From: an uncultured bacterium
Lineage (GTDB): Bacteria; Bacteroidota; Bacteroidia; Bacteroidales; Bacteroidaceae
Assembly: GCA_905215345.1 (NCBI GenBank)
Contig: CAJMPR010000022.1
Span: 1 to 63,837 of the forward strand
DNA length: 63,837 nt
Direction: 5' to 3'
Below, piece after piece: positions 9,453-18,011 of this stretch; the stretch's first letter is position 1, and each line of letters begins with the position of its first letter. A program made the translations under genes and the position numbers. The notes under the pieces were generated by a model. That model was not told the origin of the DNA and made no database searches. It worked only from the letters and a program-made list of their open reading frames with translations.

Positions 9453-10835
9453 TTAGATCAGATTTTTGTTTGTCAACGTCTTACCTTTATATTCTCCTGT
9501 CAGTGTACGAAGGAAAGCTACAATTTTATCAATCTCCTGCTGCGGCAATTCCATTCCCAGTTGATACTTAACCATTGCACGGACAGCATCATCCATAGTA
9601 GCCATGCTGCCATCGTGGAAATAAGGAGCCGTAAGTTCGATATTTCTTAATCCGGGCACTTTGAAACGATGACGGTCACGTTCAGTCTTGGTCTGTTTGA
9701 ACCGGCCATTGTCTTCTTCGGTCATTTCCGCCTTACGTTCAGCAAAATAATCATGCTTTACGCCAATCAGTTCGTACGACTGACCGCCCAGAACTTCACC
9801 TACGTGGCAAGTTGCACAATCATATTTCTTGAAAAGCTCATATCCGGCAACTTCGTCAGATGTGATTGCATCTTTCTGTCCTTTCAAGTAACGGTCAAAA
9901 CGTGCGTTGGGTGTCAACAATGTTTTTTCAAACTCCTGAATGGCGTCTGTGATGTTCTTTTCGCTCAGTCCGTCAGCATACACTTCATTGAAAGCAGATA
10001 CAAAATTCTTATCTTCTGCCAATTTGGTGATAATTTGATCAAACGATTCACAAGCCATTTCCACAGGATTCAATGGAGGACCGGCAGCTTGTTCGGCAAG
10101 AGTTCCGGCACGTCCGTCCCAGAATTGAACAAAGTTATAAGCGGCATTATATACGGTTGGGGCATTTACACCTCCAAACTGTCCGCCTACCCCTTCGGAA
10201 TATTGTTTATTATCTACCCCACCTGTATCCAGTCCATGACAGCTTGCACACGATACGGTATTGTCGGCTGATAAACGGGTGTCATGGAACAGCAGGTCAC
10301 CAAGAACTACCTTACGTACATCTACCGCAATAGAGTCCGCAATAGGACGAACAGGTTCATTGGCAAATTCCGGGGCTATCGATATATCTTCATACAGCCC
10401 CATGCGGTGATTTTTCACCCAGCCGAGTGTCACTTCCTTTTTCGCATCATTAAAGGAAGCGCCCCAATGTACAAGGTAGTACTTTGCCTGCGGCATTTTT
10501 CCGTCAAGAATTACTTTTTCCACCTTTGCTAAGTCTACCGGATTAATGGGGCGTCCCGCTTTGAGATCTTCCGCCATTTGAGTCATGTCGAAAGCCCGGT
10601 AAGCATTGCTCACATCTTCCATTACAATTTTCCCGGCTACAGGTACACTTGCATAAAATGGCAAGTCAGGTGTCGAAGTATGACATCTTAAACAGCCTGC
10701 ATCCGTAACGATCTGTTGCATCTGGGCATTCGCTTCCAAATCAGCCGAAGGTATCCGGTGCATCAATCGATAAGTGACTGCCAGTGCTGCTACCACCCCC
10801 AACAGTGCCACGATTAGTTTTGTACTTTTTTTCAT
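9453..10835 (-). CDS. Tri-haem cytochrome c peroxidase (MauG/CCP family)
   Basis: This periplasmic enzyme should reduce hydrogen peroxide with electrons from a c-type cytochrome or the quinol pool. Three CxxCH haem sites are visible: CLRCH (48-52), CASCH (196-200) and CATCH (340-344). Classical CCPs have only the last two. The extra N-terminal haem resembles quinol-linked tri-haem peroxidases such as E. coli YhjA; that comparison is from memory. A single N-terminal hydrophobic segment (residues 5-21) anchors or exports it. It lies 17 bases after ccsA, so the cytochrome and its haem-attachment proteins appear to form one operon. Regulation is not visible. Confidence 0.92.
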   Translation of the reverse strand: MKKSTKLIVALLGVVAALAVTYRLMHRIPSADLEANAQMQQIVTDAGCLRCHTSTPDLPFYASVPVAGKIVMEDVSNAYRAFDMTQMAEDLKAGRPINPVDLAKVEKVILDGKMPQAKYYLVHWGASFNDAKKEVTLGWVKNHRMGLYEDISIAPEFANEPVRPIADSIAVDVRKVVLGDLLFHDTRLSADNTVSCASCHGLDTGGVDNKQYSEGVGGQFGGVNAPTVYNAAYNFVQFWDGRAGTLAEQAAGPPLNPVEMACESFDQIITKLAEDKNFVSAFNEVYADGLSEKNITDAIQEFEKTLLTPNARFDRYLKGQKDAITSDEVAGYELFKKYDCATCHVGEVLGGQSYELIGVKHDYFAERKAEMTEEDNGRFKQTKTERDRHRFKVPGLRNIELTAPYFHDGSMATMDDAVRAMVKYQLGMELPQQEIDKIVAFLRTLTGEYKGKTLTNKNLI

Positions 10836-10852
10836 TTCACATTCGTTTTTAG

Positions 10853-11638
10853 TTAGTTATTACGATTATATAAATGTATGCTTTGTTGTGCGGCAGGCAG
10901 ATAATTCACCCCATACCAGCACATCTGTAATGCCAGAAAAGAGACGATGAGTAATGCGTATAGGCTTTTTCGTCCGGTTTTCCTGAAGATACGAAGATGT
11001 ATATAAAGAATATACCCCATCCAGGTAATAACTGCCCACGTCTCTTTAGGGTCCCAGCTCCAATAGTTGCCCCATGCTTCTTTAGCCCAAAGTGACCCGA
11101 GAAGCATGCCGATAGAAAGAAAAGCTACTCCTGCATAAACCAGATTGTCAGCAGAGTGCAGATACTCCTCCTTATGCCGGAACAATCCGCTTAATGCAAT
11201 GATAAAAGCACATCCCAAGACTGAATAGGAAAACATATAGACCGTGACGTGCGGAATGAACCAAATGCTTTGCAATGCAGGCATTAATGACTGGTCATGA
11301 ATTTCGGGTTTCATTAAGTTGATAATGACAAAGACAGTGGAAAGCAAGGTCGAGAAAGATAAAATCCAGCGATATTTCCACCTGATATAGGTCAGTAATC
11401 CCGCTATTCCCATGAAGAAGGAATACCACAACCGGGTTTCTCCCATGGTACGTAGTGGCGGGCGTTGCAAGAATATCCACAATCCGGCAATGAAAATACC
11501 CAGAACGGCAATACCGGCCAATGTAAAACCAATAGCAACTTTACTCTTCGACGATGAACGAAGGGCGAATGCAGCTCCTGTCAACCATAGACAGATAGAC
11601 AGTCCTGCGAATACATAGAAATTATCCCAATTTATCAT
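10853..11638 (-). CDS. ccsA: Cytochrome c biogenesis protein CcsA (haem handling, System II)
   Basis: This 261-residue polytopic membrane protein carries the tryptophan-rich haem-binding WWD signature (WGNYWSWDPKETWAVITW, about 185-202), with conserved histidines on flanking segments. CcsA, with ResB/CcsB, carries haem across the membrane and attaches it to CxxCH motifs. Its start overlaps the end of the ResB-like gene by 17 bases, and the tri-haem peroxidase follows it, which is the obvious client. About seven hydrophobic segments are present. Confidence 0.93.
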   Translation of the reverse strand: MINWDNFYVFAGLSICLWLTGAAFALRSSSKSKVAIGFTLAGIAVLGIFIAGLWIFLQRPPLRTMGETRLWYSFFMGIAGLLTYIRWKYRWILSFSTLLSTVFVIINLMKPEIHDQSLMPALQSIWFIPHVTVYMFSYSVLGCAFIIALSGLFRHKEEYLHSADNLVYAGVAFLSIGMLLGSLWAKEAWGNYWSWDPKETWAVITWMGYILYIHLRIFRKTGRKSLYALLIVSFLALQMCWYGVNYLPAAQQSIHLYNRNN

Positions 11639-12503
11639 ATTCTTTTTCAGGTCCTTTAATAAATAAGAGTACAGCTCCGGCCAGCATCATCAAAATACCC
11701 GTTACTGTTACATACTTCCACGGTTGTTTCACTACTTGCAAAATGCAATAGGAACTTTCATTGCCTCGGGCCACATCATATCCTGTGAGATATACATCCT
11801 CGCCCCAACGGTAGGAATACGGATGATTTACTTCCAGTAACGCTTTCTCCCCTCCCAAACGTATATTGGCAGCAAAACGGGAAGGACTTCCGTTGGAGTA
11901 ATACTCTACCGCAAATGAATCGAGTGCCATTTCATAGTCCAGGTAATAAGCGGCTCCGTTCATATCAAACGCTTCTCTTGTCGGTTCACCTTTGTATATG
12001 GGTATACGTAATGTCAGGGTGTCACTGCTTCCCAAAAATCCAGCAAACAGAGCCAGCCATAAGCCTGCATGATTCAATATGAAACGCCAGCGCATATACT
12101 TACGATGCCGGTATGCATGAAAAGTAATCATTGCCAGATTACTCAATATCAACAGTAATATGGCAATAAATATCCAGGAAGTCATAAAGTTATAACATCC
12201 TAACGAACCTAATATACCTTCACGCATATTTGCTTCCGCGTTCGAGAGTTGTGGGAAAAGTCCTATTATCAGGCAACCGCCAATAAATAATCCGATGGAT
12301 AATATACTGGTTTGGGGAGCAGAAAGAAAACGGGTAATTTTACTGTTCCTGTATTCTTTATTTAAACTCCATAGCAAAAAAAGCCAAATCACCGCAAAAA
12401 CAATATTCAGCGGAAAGGCTAAGAAGGAAACCGGAAAGTTCCCAGTAAGTAGTTGTATGACTGTAGCTAAGACGATATAAATTGCTACATACACATAGTA
12501 CAT
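11622..12503 (-). CDS. ResB-like cytochrome c biogenesis protein
   Basis: This 293-residue protein has hydrophobic segments near 1-22, 28-48, 65-90, 110-130, 145-165 and 265-285, with a periplasmic domain (about 165-260) between the last two. This is the ResB/CcsB plan, although the protein is shorter than classical ResB. It should work with CcsA to ligate haem to the downstream peroxidase. The start codon (12503-12501) lies at the edge of a 21-bp perfect hairpin, so translation may be controlled there. The family call leans on architecture and on the overlap with ccsA. Confidence 0.75.
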   Translation of the reverse strand: MYYVYVAIYIVLATVIQLLTGNFPVSFLAFPLNIVFAVIWLFLLWSLNKEYRNSKITRFLSAPQTSILSIGLFIGGCLIIGLFPQLSNAEANMREGILGSLGCYNFMTSWIFIAILLLILSNLAMITFHAYRHRKYMRWRFILNHAGLWLALFAGFLGSSDTLTLRIPIYKGEPTREAFDMNGAAYYLDYEMALDSFAVEYYSNGSPSRFAANIRLGGEKALLEVNHPYSYRWGEDVYLTGYDVARGNESSYCILQVVKQPWKYVTVTGILMMLAGAVLLFIKGPEKEYDKLG

Positions 12504-12555
12504 ATTCGTTTTTATTTTGTTTTCTTATGCAAAGAAACAAAATAAAAACGAATAT
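12502..12555. repeat. 21-bp perfect inverted repeat overlapping the ResB-like start codon
   Basis: Arms at 12502-12522 and 12535-12555 are exact reverse complements with a 12-base loop (TCTTATGCAAAG). In the leftward mRNA the 3' arm ends inside the AUG. No U run follows, so it is not a simple terminator of the upstream carboxylase operon. Confidence 0.8.
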
Positions 12556-12600
12556 ACATATAAAATACTTCTAAAAATGTAATAATTGCAAATTGGTATA

Positions 12601-13122
12601 TTATTCAATTACCATAATGCGATCGTTTAATCCTACTTTCACACCGTCTTCCACAAAGACCTCTTTCACCACTCCATCCGTTATCGAGCGGATTTCATTC
12701 TCCATCTTCATGGCTACCAGCACGCAAAGCGGATCTCCCTTCTTTACATTATCACCCTTCTTTACATAAGTTTTGAGGATTACTCCCGGCATTGGAGCCT
12801 GTACCACTTGGCGTCCTACGGCATCGCTATTGGCATGAGCATTATGTATTTTTTCCATTTCACTTTTCAACTCTATCTGGTAAAGTTCCCCTTTATTCAT
12901 AATCGTATATGAATTGTTGGAAGAAGGAGAAATCTGTACCCCGTGAGAATTGTGGTCGATTATTATGGAATGGATAGAGTCTCCCCCCATATTATAATCC
13001 ACCTCGTATATTTTGCCGTTGACCGCAATCTTTTTTATAGGGCCGTCTTCCAGAATTTCTACCTTGTATTCACTATCCGGCATATCCAGAAGTTTGGCGT
13101 AGTATGTAGCTAATGTTGCCAT
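12601..13122 (-). CDS. Biotin carboxyl carrier protein of an acyl-CoA carboxylase
   Basis: This 173-residue protein ends in a biotinyl domain with the lysine acceptor in AMKMENE (Lys139). The half-site PMPGVILKTYVKKGDNV lies near 111. The N-terminal 100 residues form a small beta-rich domain seen in carriers that dock onto propionyl-CoA-type carboxylases. It follows the biotin carboxylase and carboxyltransferase genes, giving a three-gene cassette for one enzyme. The swinging biotin carries carboxylate between the two active sites in the cytoplasm. Confidence 0.93.
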   Translation of the reverse strand: MATLATYYAKLLDMPDSEYKVEILEDGPIKKIAVNGKIYEVDYNMGGDSIHSIIIDHNSHGVQISPSSNNSYTIMNKGELYQIELKSEMEKIHNAHANSDAVGRQVVQAPMPGVILKTYVKKGDNVKKGDPLCVLVAMKMENEIRSITDGVVKEVFVEDGVKVGLNDRIMVIE

Positions 13123-13159
13123 AATCTATCGTATTAATTCCTTATTAATTATAGTTTCT

Positions 13160-14671
13160 CTAATAATTATTGGCAGTCATTTGTAACTTACCGTAATATT
13201 TCCATAGAGACTCGCCCACTACCGGAAGCGTAGTGGCTCGTGATGCCGCTTCTTTCTCCCGCTCATAATGCCTTACTGCGGCGGCAATTACAGCTACCGT
13301 TGGGTCCGTATTCTGGCGACGTTTCAAGTCCTCCTTGTCAAAACGGGTATCAATAAAAGTCGTATCATACTTTCCCTCCAGGAAAGCCGCATTCTTCAAT
13401 ACACGCTGATGAAAAGGAATGGTGGTCTTGATACCCAGAATTTTGTATTCACGCAAGGCACGAGCCATATTCGAGATAGCCGATTCACGGGTACGTCCCC
13501 AACAGCAAAGTTTCGCAATCATGGGGTCGTAGTGTAGAGAAACCTCAAATCCGGCATAAACCGCACTGTCCAGACGGAGATTACGTCCTTCAGGAGCTTC
13601 GCGTACCGTTATCACACCGGGTGAAGGCATAAAGTTATTCTCAGGGTCTTCTGCATAAATACGACATTCGATGGCGGCACCATTAAACTTTAAATCCTCC
13701 TGCTTGTATGGCAACGGATTACCTGCGGCAACCGTTATCATATCACGAACCAAGTCTACACCTGTACATTCTTCCGTCACAGGATGTTCCACCTGAAGAC
13801 GTGTATTCATTTCGAGAAAATAGAAGTTCTGGTCTTTATCCATCATAAACTCCAATGTACCGGCACTGTAATATCCTATCTTCTTACAAGCCTCTACCGC
13901 TACTTTCAGCATCTTCTTCCGTGTATCTTCTTTTACGAAAGGCGAAGGAGATTCTTCAATTACTTTCTGGTTACGACGCTGAATGGAACACTCGCGTTCA
14001 TACAGATGCACCACATTTCCATACTTGTCACCCATTATCTGCACCTCGATGTGATGCGGATTTTCAATATACTTCTCAATGTATACCGCATCATTGCCGA
14101 AAGAAGTACCAGCTTCCGACTGCGACAGGCGGAGGGCTGTTTCTACTTCGTCTTCGGAACGAACCAAACGCATACCTTTTCCACCACCTCCGGCAAGTGC
14201 TTTCAACATAATGGGATACCCCACTTCGTTCGCCACTTTTTTCACCTCATCAATTCCCTTTACAGGGGTTTCTGTTCCGGGAACGATAGGCAGTCCGGCT
14301 TCCCGCATAATTTTACGGGCTTCGGTCTTGATACCCATCTTGGCGATGATGTCCGCGCTCGGACCGATGAAAATAACCCCTTCTTCCTCACAGCGACGGG
14401 CGAAGTCGGCATTTTCCGACAAGAATCCGTAACCCGGATGAATAGCGGCTCCGGTCTTCTTCGCAATCGCCAGTATCAGTTCGGGTTTCAGATAGGAAGT
14501 ATCTTCGGGAGAGTCCGAAATGCAATAAGCCTCTTCGGCATAGCGCACATGCAAGGCTCCCCGGTCTACATGTGTATAAATAGCCACTGTTGCGATATCC
14601 ATCACCCTACAGGTACGGAAAATTCGCATGGCTATTTCACCACGGTTGGCAACTAATATTTTCTTTATCAT
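13160..14671 (-). CDS. accC: Biotin carboxylase subunit
   Basis: This 503-residue ATP-grasp enzyme carboxylates biotin using ATP and bicarbonate. Visible signatures are the N-terminal KKILVANRGEIAMRIFRT, the glycine-rich ATP loop ALAGGGGKGMRLV (about 158-170), EKYIENPHHIEVQIMGD, and EMNTRLQVEHPVTE (about 290-303). The C terminus extends about 50 residues beyond E. coli AccC and is variable. The gene lies between the carboxyltransferase gene (18-base gap) and the carrier gene (37-base gap). Presence of this subunit argues that the complex is an ATP-driven carboxylase and not a sodium-pumping decarboxylase. Confidence 0.95.
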   Translation of the reverse strand: MIKKILVANRGEIAMRIFRTCRVMDIATVAIYTHVDRGALHVRYAEEAYCISDSPEDTSYLKPELILAIAKKTGAAIHPGYGFLSENADFARRCEEEGVIFIGPSADIIAKMGIKTEARKIMREAGLPIVPGTETPVKGIDEVKKVANEVGYPIMLKALAGGGGKGMRLVRSEDEVETALRLSQSEAGTSFGNDAVYIEKYIENPHHIEVQIMGDKYGNVVHLYERECSIQRRNQKVIEESPSPFVKEDTRKKMLKVAVEACKKIGYYSAGTLEFMMDKDQNFYFLEMNTRLQVEHPVTEECTGVDLVRDMITVAAGNPLPYKQEDLKFNGAAIECRIYAEDPENNFMPSPGVITVREAPEGRNLRLDSAVYAGFEVSLHYDPMIAKLCCWGRTRESAISNMARALREYKILGIKTTIPFHQRVLKNAAFLEGKYDTTFIDTRFDKEDLKRRQNTDPTVAVIAAAVRHYEREKEAASRATTLPVVGESLWKYYGKLQMTANNY

Positions 14672-14689
14672 AATCTGTTCTCCTACGGG

Positions 14690-16234
14690 TTAAAGTGGAA
14701 TATTGGAATGTTTCTTGGGCGGATTGGACTGACGCTTGTTGGCAAGCATCTCGAAGCTGCGGATTAAACGCAGACGGGTGATAGCCGGGTCAATGACTTC
14801 ATCCACATAACCCAGTTCTGCCGCCCGGTATGGGTTGGCAAACTTCTCACGATAATTATCCTGAAGTTCTTTCCGCTTTTCATCCGGATTCTGAGCCTTG
14901 TCTATCTCCTTACGGAACAAAATATTTACTGCACCGTCCGGCCCCATTACTGCAATTTCGGCAGTGGGGAAAGCCAGATTTACGTCACCGCGGATGTGCT
15001 TGGAACTCATCACGTCGTAGGCACCCCCATACGCTTTGCGGGTTATCACCGTTACCTTCGGCACAGTGGCTTCACAATAAGCGTACAGCAGTTTTGCACC
15101 GTTACGGATGATTCCACCATATTCCTGGTCTACTCCCGGAAGGAAACCGGGTACGTCCACCAACGTCAACAACGGAATATTAAACGCATCACAGAAGCGT
15201 ACAAAACGTGCCGCTTTGACGGAAGCATTGATATCCAATGTGCCGGCCAATACTAACGGCTGGTTGGCAACCACTCCCACCGTCTTTCCGTTCAGGCGAA
15301 TATAGCCTGTAACGATATTCGCTGCATATTCAGCTTGCAGTTCAAAGAAACGATTATCATCGGCAACGGCCTCTATCATTTCCTTGATATTATAAGGTTG
15401 ATTGGGATTAGTAGGAATTAAATTCGAAAGTTCCGGTGTCAAGCGGGTTGGTGAGTCACTGGTAGCAACGAAAGGAGGCTCCTCCATATTGTTACCGGGT
15501 AGATAGGAAATCAGTTCCCGGATGTAATTGATACATTCAATATCATTTTCTGCGGAAAGATGTGCCACACCCGATTTCGTCATGTGAACCCCTACTCCGC
15601 CCAAATCATCTTTGCTGACTTCTTCCTGCGTCACGCTCCTCACAACGTCAGGTCCAGTGATAAACATATAACCGGAATTCTTTACCATCAGAATGAAATC
15701 GGTCAATGCGGGAGAATATACGGCGCCTCCGGCACAAGGGCCCATAATGGCGCTAATCTGCGGAATTACTCCCGATGCCATTGAGTTGCGAAGGAAAATC
15801 TCGGCATATCCCGCCAACGAACGGACTCCTTCCTGAATACGTGCACCTCCCGAGTCGTTCAACCCGATGATGGGAGCGCCCATTTGCATCGCCATATCCA
15901 TCACTTTGCAGATTTTCTTAGCATGAGTTTCGGAAAGTGCTCCGCCAAATACAGTAAAGTCTTGTGCAAATACGTAGACCAACCGTTTGCCAACCATGCC
16001 GTAACCGGTCACTACACCGTCACCGGCAAACTTCTGTTTTTCCATACCGAAATCGGTGCAGCGATGAGTCACCAATTTATCCAATTCGATAAACGAACCT
16101 TTTTCGAGTAGCAAATCAATGCGTTCACGGGCAGTCAATTTGCCCACTGAGTGTTGTTTTTCAATGCGGGCATCCCCGCCTCCCTTTTCCGCGTTCCTGT
16201 TTTGTTCTTCCAGGCTCTTGATAAGATCTTTCAT
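14690..16234 (-). CDS. Acyl-CoA (propionyl/acetyl) carboxylase, carboxyltransferase subunit
   Basis: This 514-residue crotonase-like protein belongs to the PccB/MmdA family and moves carboxylate from biotin to an acyl-CoA. Oxyanion motifs are visible as GARIQEGVRSLAGY near 130 and GPCAGGAVYSPALTDF near 166. The C-terminal half has GGIIRNGAKLLYAYCEA and RKAYGGAYDVM near 375-405. Propionyl-CoA is a likely substrate because Bacteroides make methylmalonyl-CoA on the succinate-propionate route. MmdA and PccB cannot be told apart by eye. No membrane decarboxylase subunit lies nearby. It is the first gene of the three-gene operon. Confidence 0.92.
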   Translation of the reverse strand: MKDLIKSLEEQNRNAEKGGGDARIEKQHSVGKLTARERIDLLLEKGSFIELDKLVTHRCTDFGMEKQKFAGDGVVTGYGMVGKRLVYVFAQDFTVFGGALSETHAKKICKVMDMAMQMGAPIIGLNDSGGARIQEGVRSLAGYAEIFLRNSMASGVIPQISAIMGPCAGGAVYSPALTDFILMVKNSGYMFITGPDVVRSVTQEEVSKDDLGGVGVHMTKSGVAHLSAENDIECINYIRELISYLPGNNMEEPPFVATSDSPTRLTPELSNLIPTNPNQPYNIKEMIEAVADDNRFFELQAEYAANIVTGYIRLNGKTVGVVANQPLVLAGTLDINASVKAARFVRFCDAFNIPLLTLVDVPGFLPGVDQEYGGIIRNGAKLLYAYCEATVPKVTVITRKAYGGAYDVMSSKHIRGDVNLAFPTAEIAVMGPDGAVNILFRKEIDKAQNPDEKRKELQDNYREKFANPYRAAELGYVDEVIDPAITRLRLIRSFEMLANKRQSNPPKKHSNIPL

Positions 16235-16253
16235 GGGCTATTCTATTATTAAG

Positions 16254-16329
16254 TATATGTGTAAAAATAGTCAGTTATAAATTAATCGGGTGTCATATTG
16301 ATTACACCCGACAACTATTTTTACATATA
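16254..16329. repeat. Nested inverted-repeat element between the nitrilase-fusion and carboxylase genes
   Basis: The outer arms GTAAAAATAGT (16261-16271) and ACTATTTTTAC (16314-16324) are perfect complements, extended by TATAT/ATATA. Inside is an 8-bp stem TCGGGTGT (16286-16293) with ACACCCGA (16304-16311). It fills most of the gap and may terminate or attenuate leftward transcription. Confidence 0.65.
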
Positions 16330-16376
16330 ACGCTTTACAAGGGAGTTTTGTTAGCGTTTATGCCCTTAAACATCTT

Positions 16377-17909
16377 TTACTTTTTCATTTTCACCTCATA
16401 CAGGTCGCTTCTACGGTCTTTCAGGTTACGCACGCTGCCGTACGTGTGAAGCTCGTTCAGTAAGTCTAAATCTACGTCGGACACAAGAATCATTTCCGTA
16501 TTAGGAGTTGCCTCGGCACGCTTCCCGTCCGTTGGAAACGCAAAGTCACAGGGAGTGAATACACCGGACTGCGCATACTGTATATCCATGTTGTGTACAC
16601 GTGGCAGGTTACCTACACTACCGGCAATTACCACGAAACACTCATTTTCAATAGCACGGGCGTGAGCGCAAACCTTGACACGTGAATAAGCATTTTGTGT
16701 ATCGGTGAGGAAAGGAACGAACAATATCTGCATGCCCTGGTCTGCCATGATGCGTGATAGTTCGGGAAATTCCACATCATAACATATCAATACACCTATT
16801 TTGGCACAATCCGTATCGAATGTCTGTAAGGATTTACCCCCGCTCAGTCCCCAACTCTTTATTTCATCGGGCGTGACGTGTAGTTTTTCGTACATTTCGT
16901 AACTTCCGTCACGGCGGCACAGGAAACCTACGTTATACAGTAGACCGTCTTCTTTGATAAGCGGCATACTGCCCGTAATGATATTAATATTGTAACTGAT
17001 TGCCAGTTTTACAAAGCGTTCCCTTATTTCTTCCGTATAGGCAGCCAGTCCGCGAATAGCCTGTGATTCGCCTTCATTATTAAACTTCGCCATGAGCGGA
17101 GCATTAAAATATTCGGGGAAAAGAACGAAGTCGCTCTTATAATCAGATACGGCGTCTACGAAGAATTCCACTTGTTCAAATAAGTCGTCCAGCGTCTTGT
17201 AAGTACGCATCTGCCACTGTACCAAGCCCACGCGAACGGTGGTTTTCGGATTGAGATACTCTTGTGTAGGCGGTTGGTAATAGATGTTGTCCCATTGCAA
17301 CAGGCAGGCGTAATGCTTGGATTCTTCATCATTGGGAAGGTAATTACGCATTACCTTGCGCACGTGAAAATCGTTACTGAGTTGAAAGGTCAATACCGGA
17401 TCAAAGATTTCTTTCTGTTTTACCTTGTCTATGTATTCTTTCGGACGCAACTGCTCGGAATACTTGTAGTAATTGGGAATGCGACCCCCAAACATGATTG
17501 CTTTCAAGTTCAGTGTTTCGCATAGTTCCTTACGGTATTCATACATACGGCGTGCCAGTCGCAAGCCACGATACTGTGGATGAATAAATACTTCGATACC
17601 ATATAATATGTTGCCCTCCGGATTGTGCGTATTGAATGATTCTTTGCCGGTAACCTGCGCATACGTATGGTCGTTCTTCACATCATTATAATTTACAATG
17701 ATAGAAAGCGCGCAACCCACAATCTTCTCATCCACTACCGTCACAATCTGTCCTTCGGGAAAGATACGGATAAGCTTTGCTATCTGTCTGTGTGTCCAGA
17801 ACACGTCGCTACCATCTGTATAAACACGTGTAAATGATTGTGCCAACTGGTCGTAATCTTCTATTTGCAGATTACGTATCTGTACCTTATTTATCTTCAT
17901 TTCTTCCAT
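16377..17909 (-). CDS. Bifunctional GNAT acetyltransferase / carbon-nitrogen hydrolase
   Basis: This 510-residue protein fuses two enzymes. Residues 1-200 form a GNAT N-acetyltransferase fold with an acetyl-CoA loop region (IHPQYRGLRLARRMYEYR, about 112-129). Residues 225-505 form a nitrilase-superfamily amidohydrolase whose Glu-Lys-Cys triad can be read in LFPEYF, YEKLHVTPDE and GVLICYDVEFPEL. The fusion is widespread in bacteria to my knowledge, with no settled substrate; an acylamide intermediate passed between the domains is plausible. A minus-strand TAACTTTG at 17948-17941 may be its -7 box. It is a single-gene unit beside the accessory island. Confidence 0.9.
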   Translation of the reverse strand: MEEMKINKVQIRNLQIEDYDQLAQSFTRVYTDGSDVFWTHRQIAKLIRIFPEGQIVTVVDEKIVGCALSIIVNYNDVKNDHTYAQVTGKESFNTHNPEGNILYGIEVFIHPQYRGLRLARRMYEYRKELCETLNLKAIMFGGRIPNYYKYSEQLRPKEYIDKVKQKEIFDPVLTFQLSNDFHVRKVMRNYLPNDEESKHYACLLQWDNIYYQPPTQEYLNPKTTVRVGLVQWQMRTYKTLDDLFEQVEFFVDAVSDYKSDFVLFPEYFNAPLMAKFNNEGESQAIRGLAAYTEEIRERFVKLAISYNINIITGSMPLIKEDGLLYNVGFLCRRDGSYEMYEKLHVTPDEIKSWGLSGGKSLQTFDTDCAKIGVLICYDVEFPELSRIMADQGMQILFVPFLTDTQNAYSRVKVCAHARAIENECFVVIAGSVGNLPRVHNMDIQYAQSGVFTPCDFAFPTDGKRAEATPNTEMILVSDVDLDLLNELHTYGSVRNLKDRRSDLYEVKMKK

Positions 17910-18011
17910 AACATTCAGCGTTTCTCTGATTAAAACGGTGCAAAGTTACGGTTTATACTTATAGGTTAGCGCTCCGGATAGGAATAATCTTTTATTATCT
18001 CAGTAGATATA

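Noticed and set aside
12502..12555. The 21-bp inverted repeat near the ResB-like gene as a second invertible switch
   Set aside because: Only 12 bases separate the arms, too few for a promoter or for known inversion systems; a hairpin is the simpler reading.
13784..14656. A 290-codon rightward frame opposite accC
   Set aside because: The biotin carboxylase motifs on the other strand are complete, so this frame is a by-product of codon bias.
12601..16234. The carboxylase genes as a sodium-pumping methylmalonyl-CoA decarboxylase
   Set aside because: A biotin carboxylase subunit is present and no membrane decarboxylase subunit is found here, so an ATP-driven carboxylase fits better.
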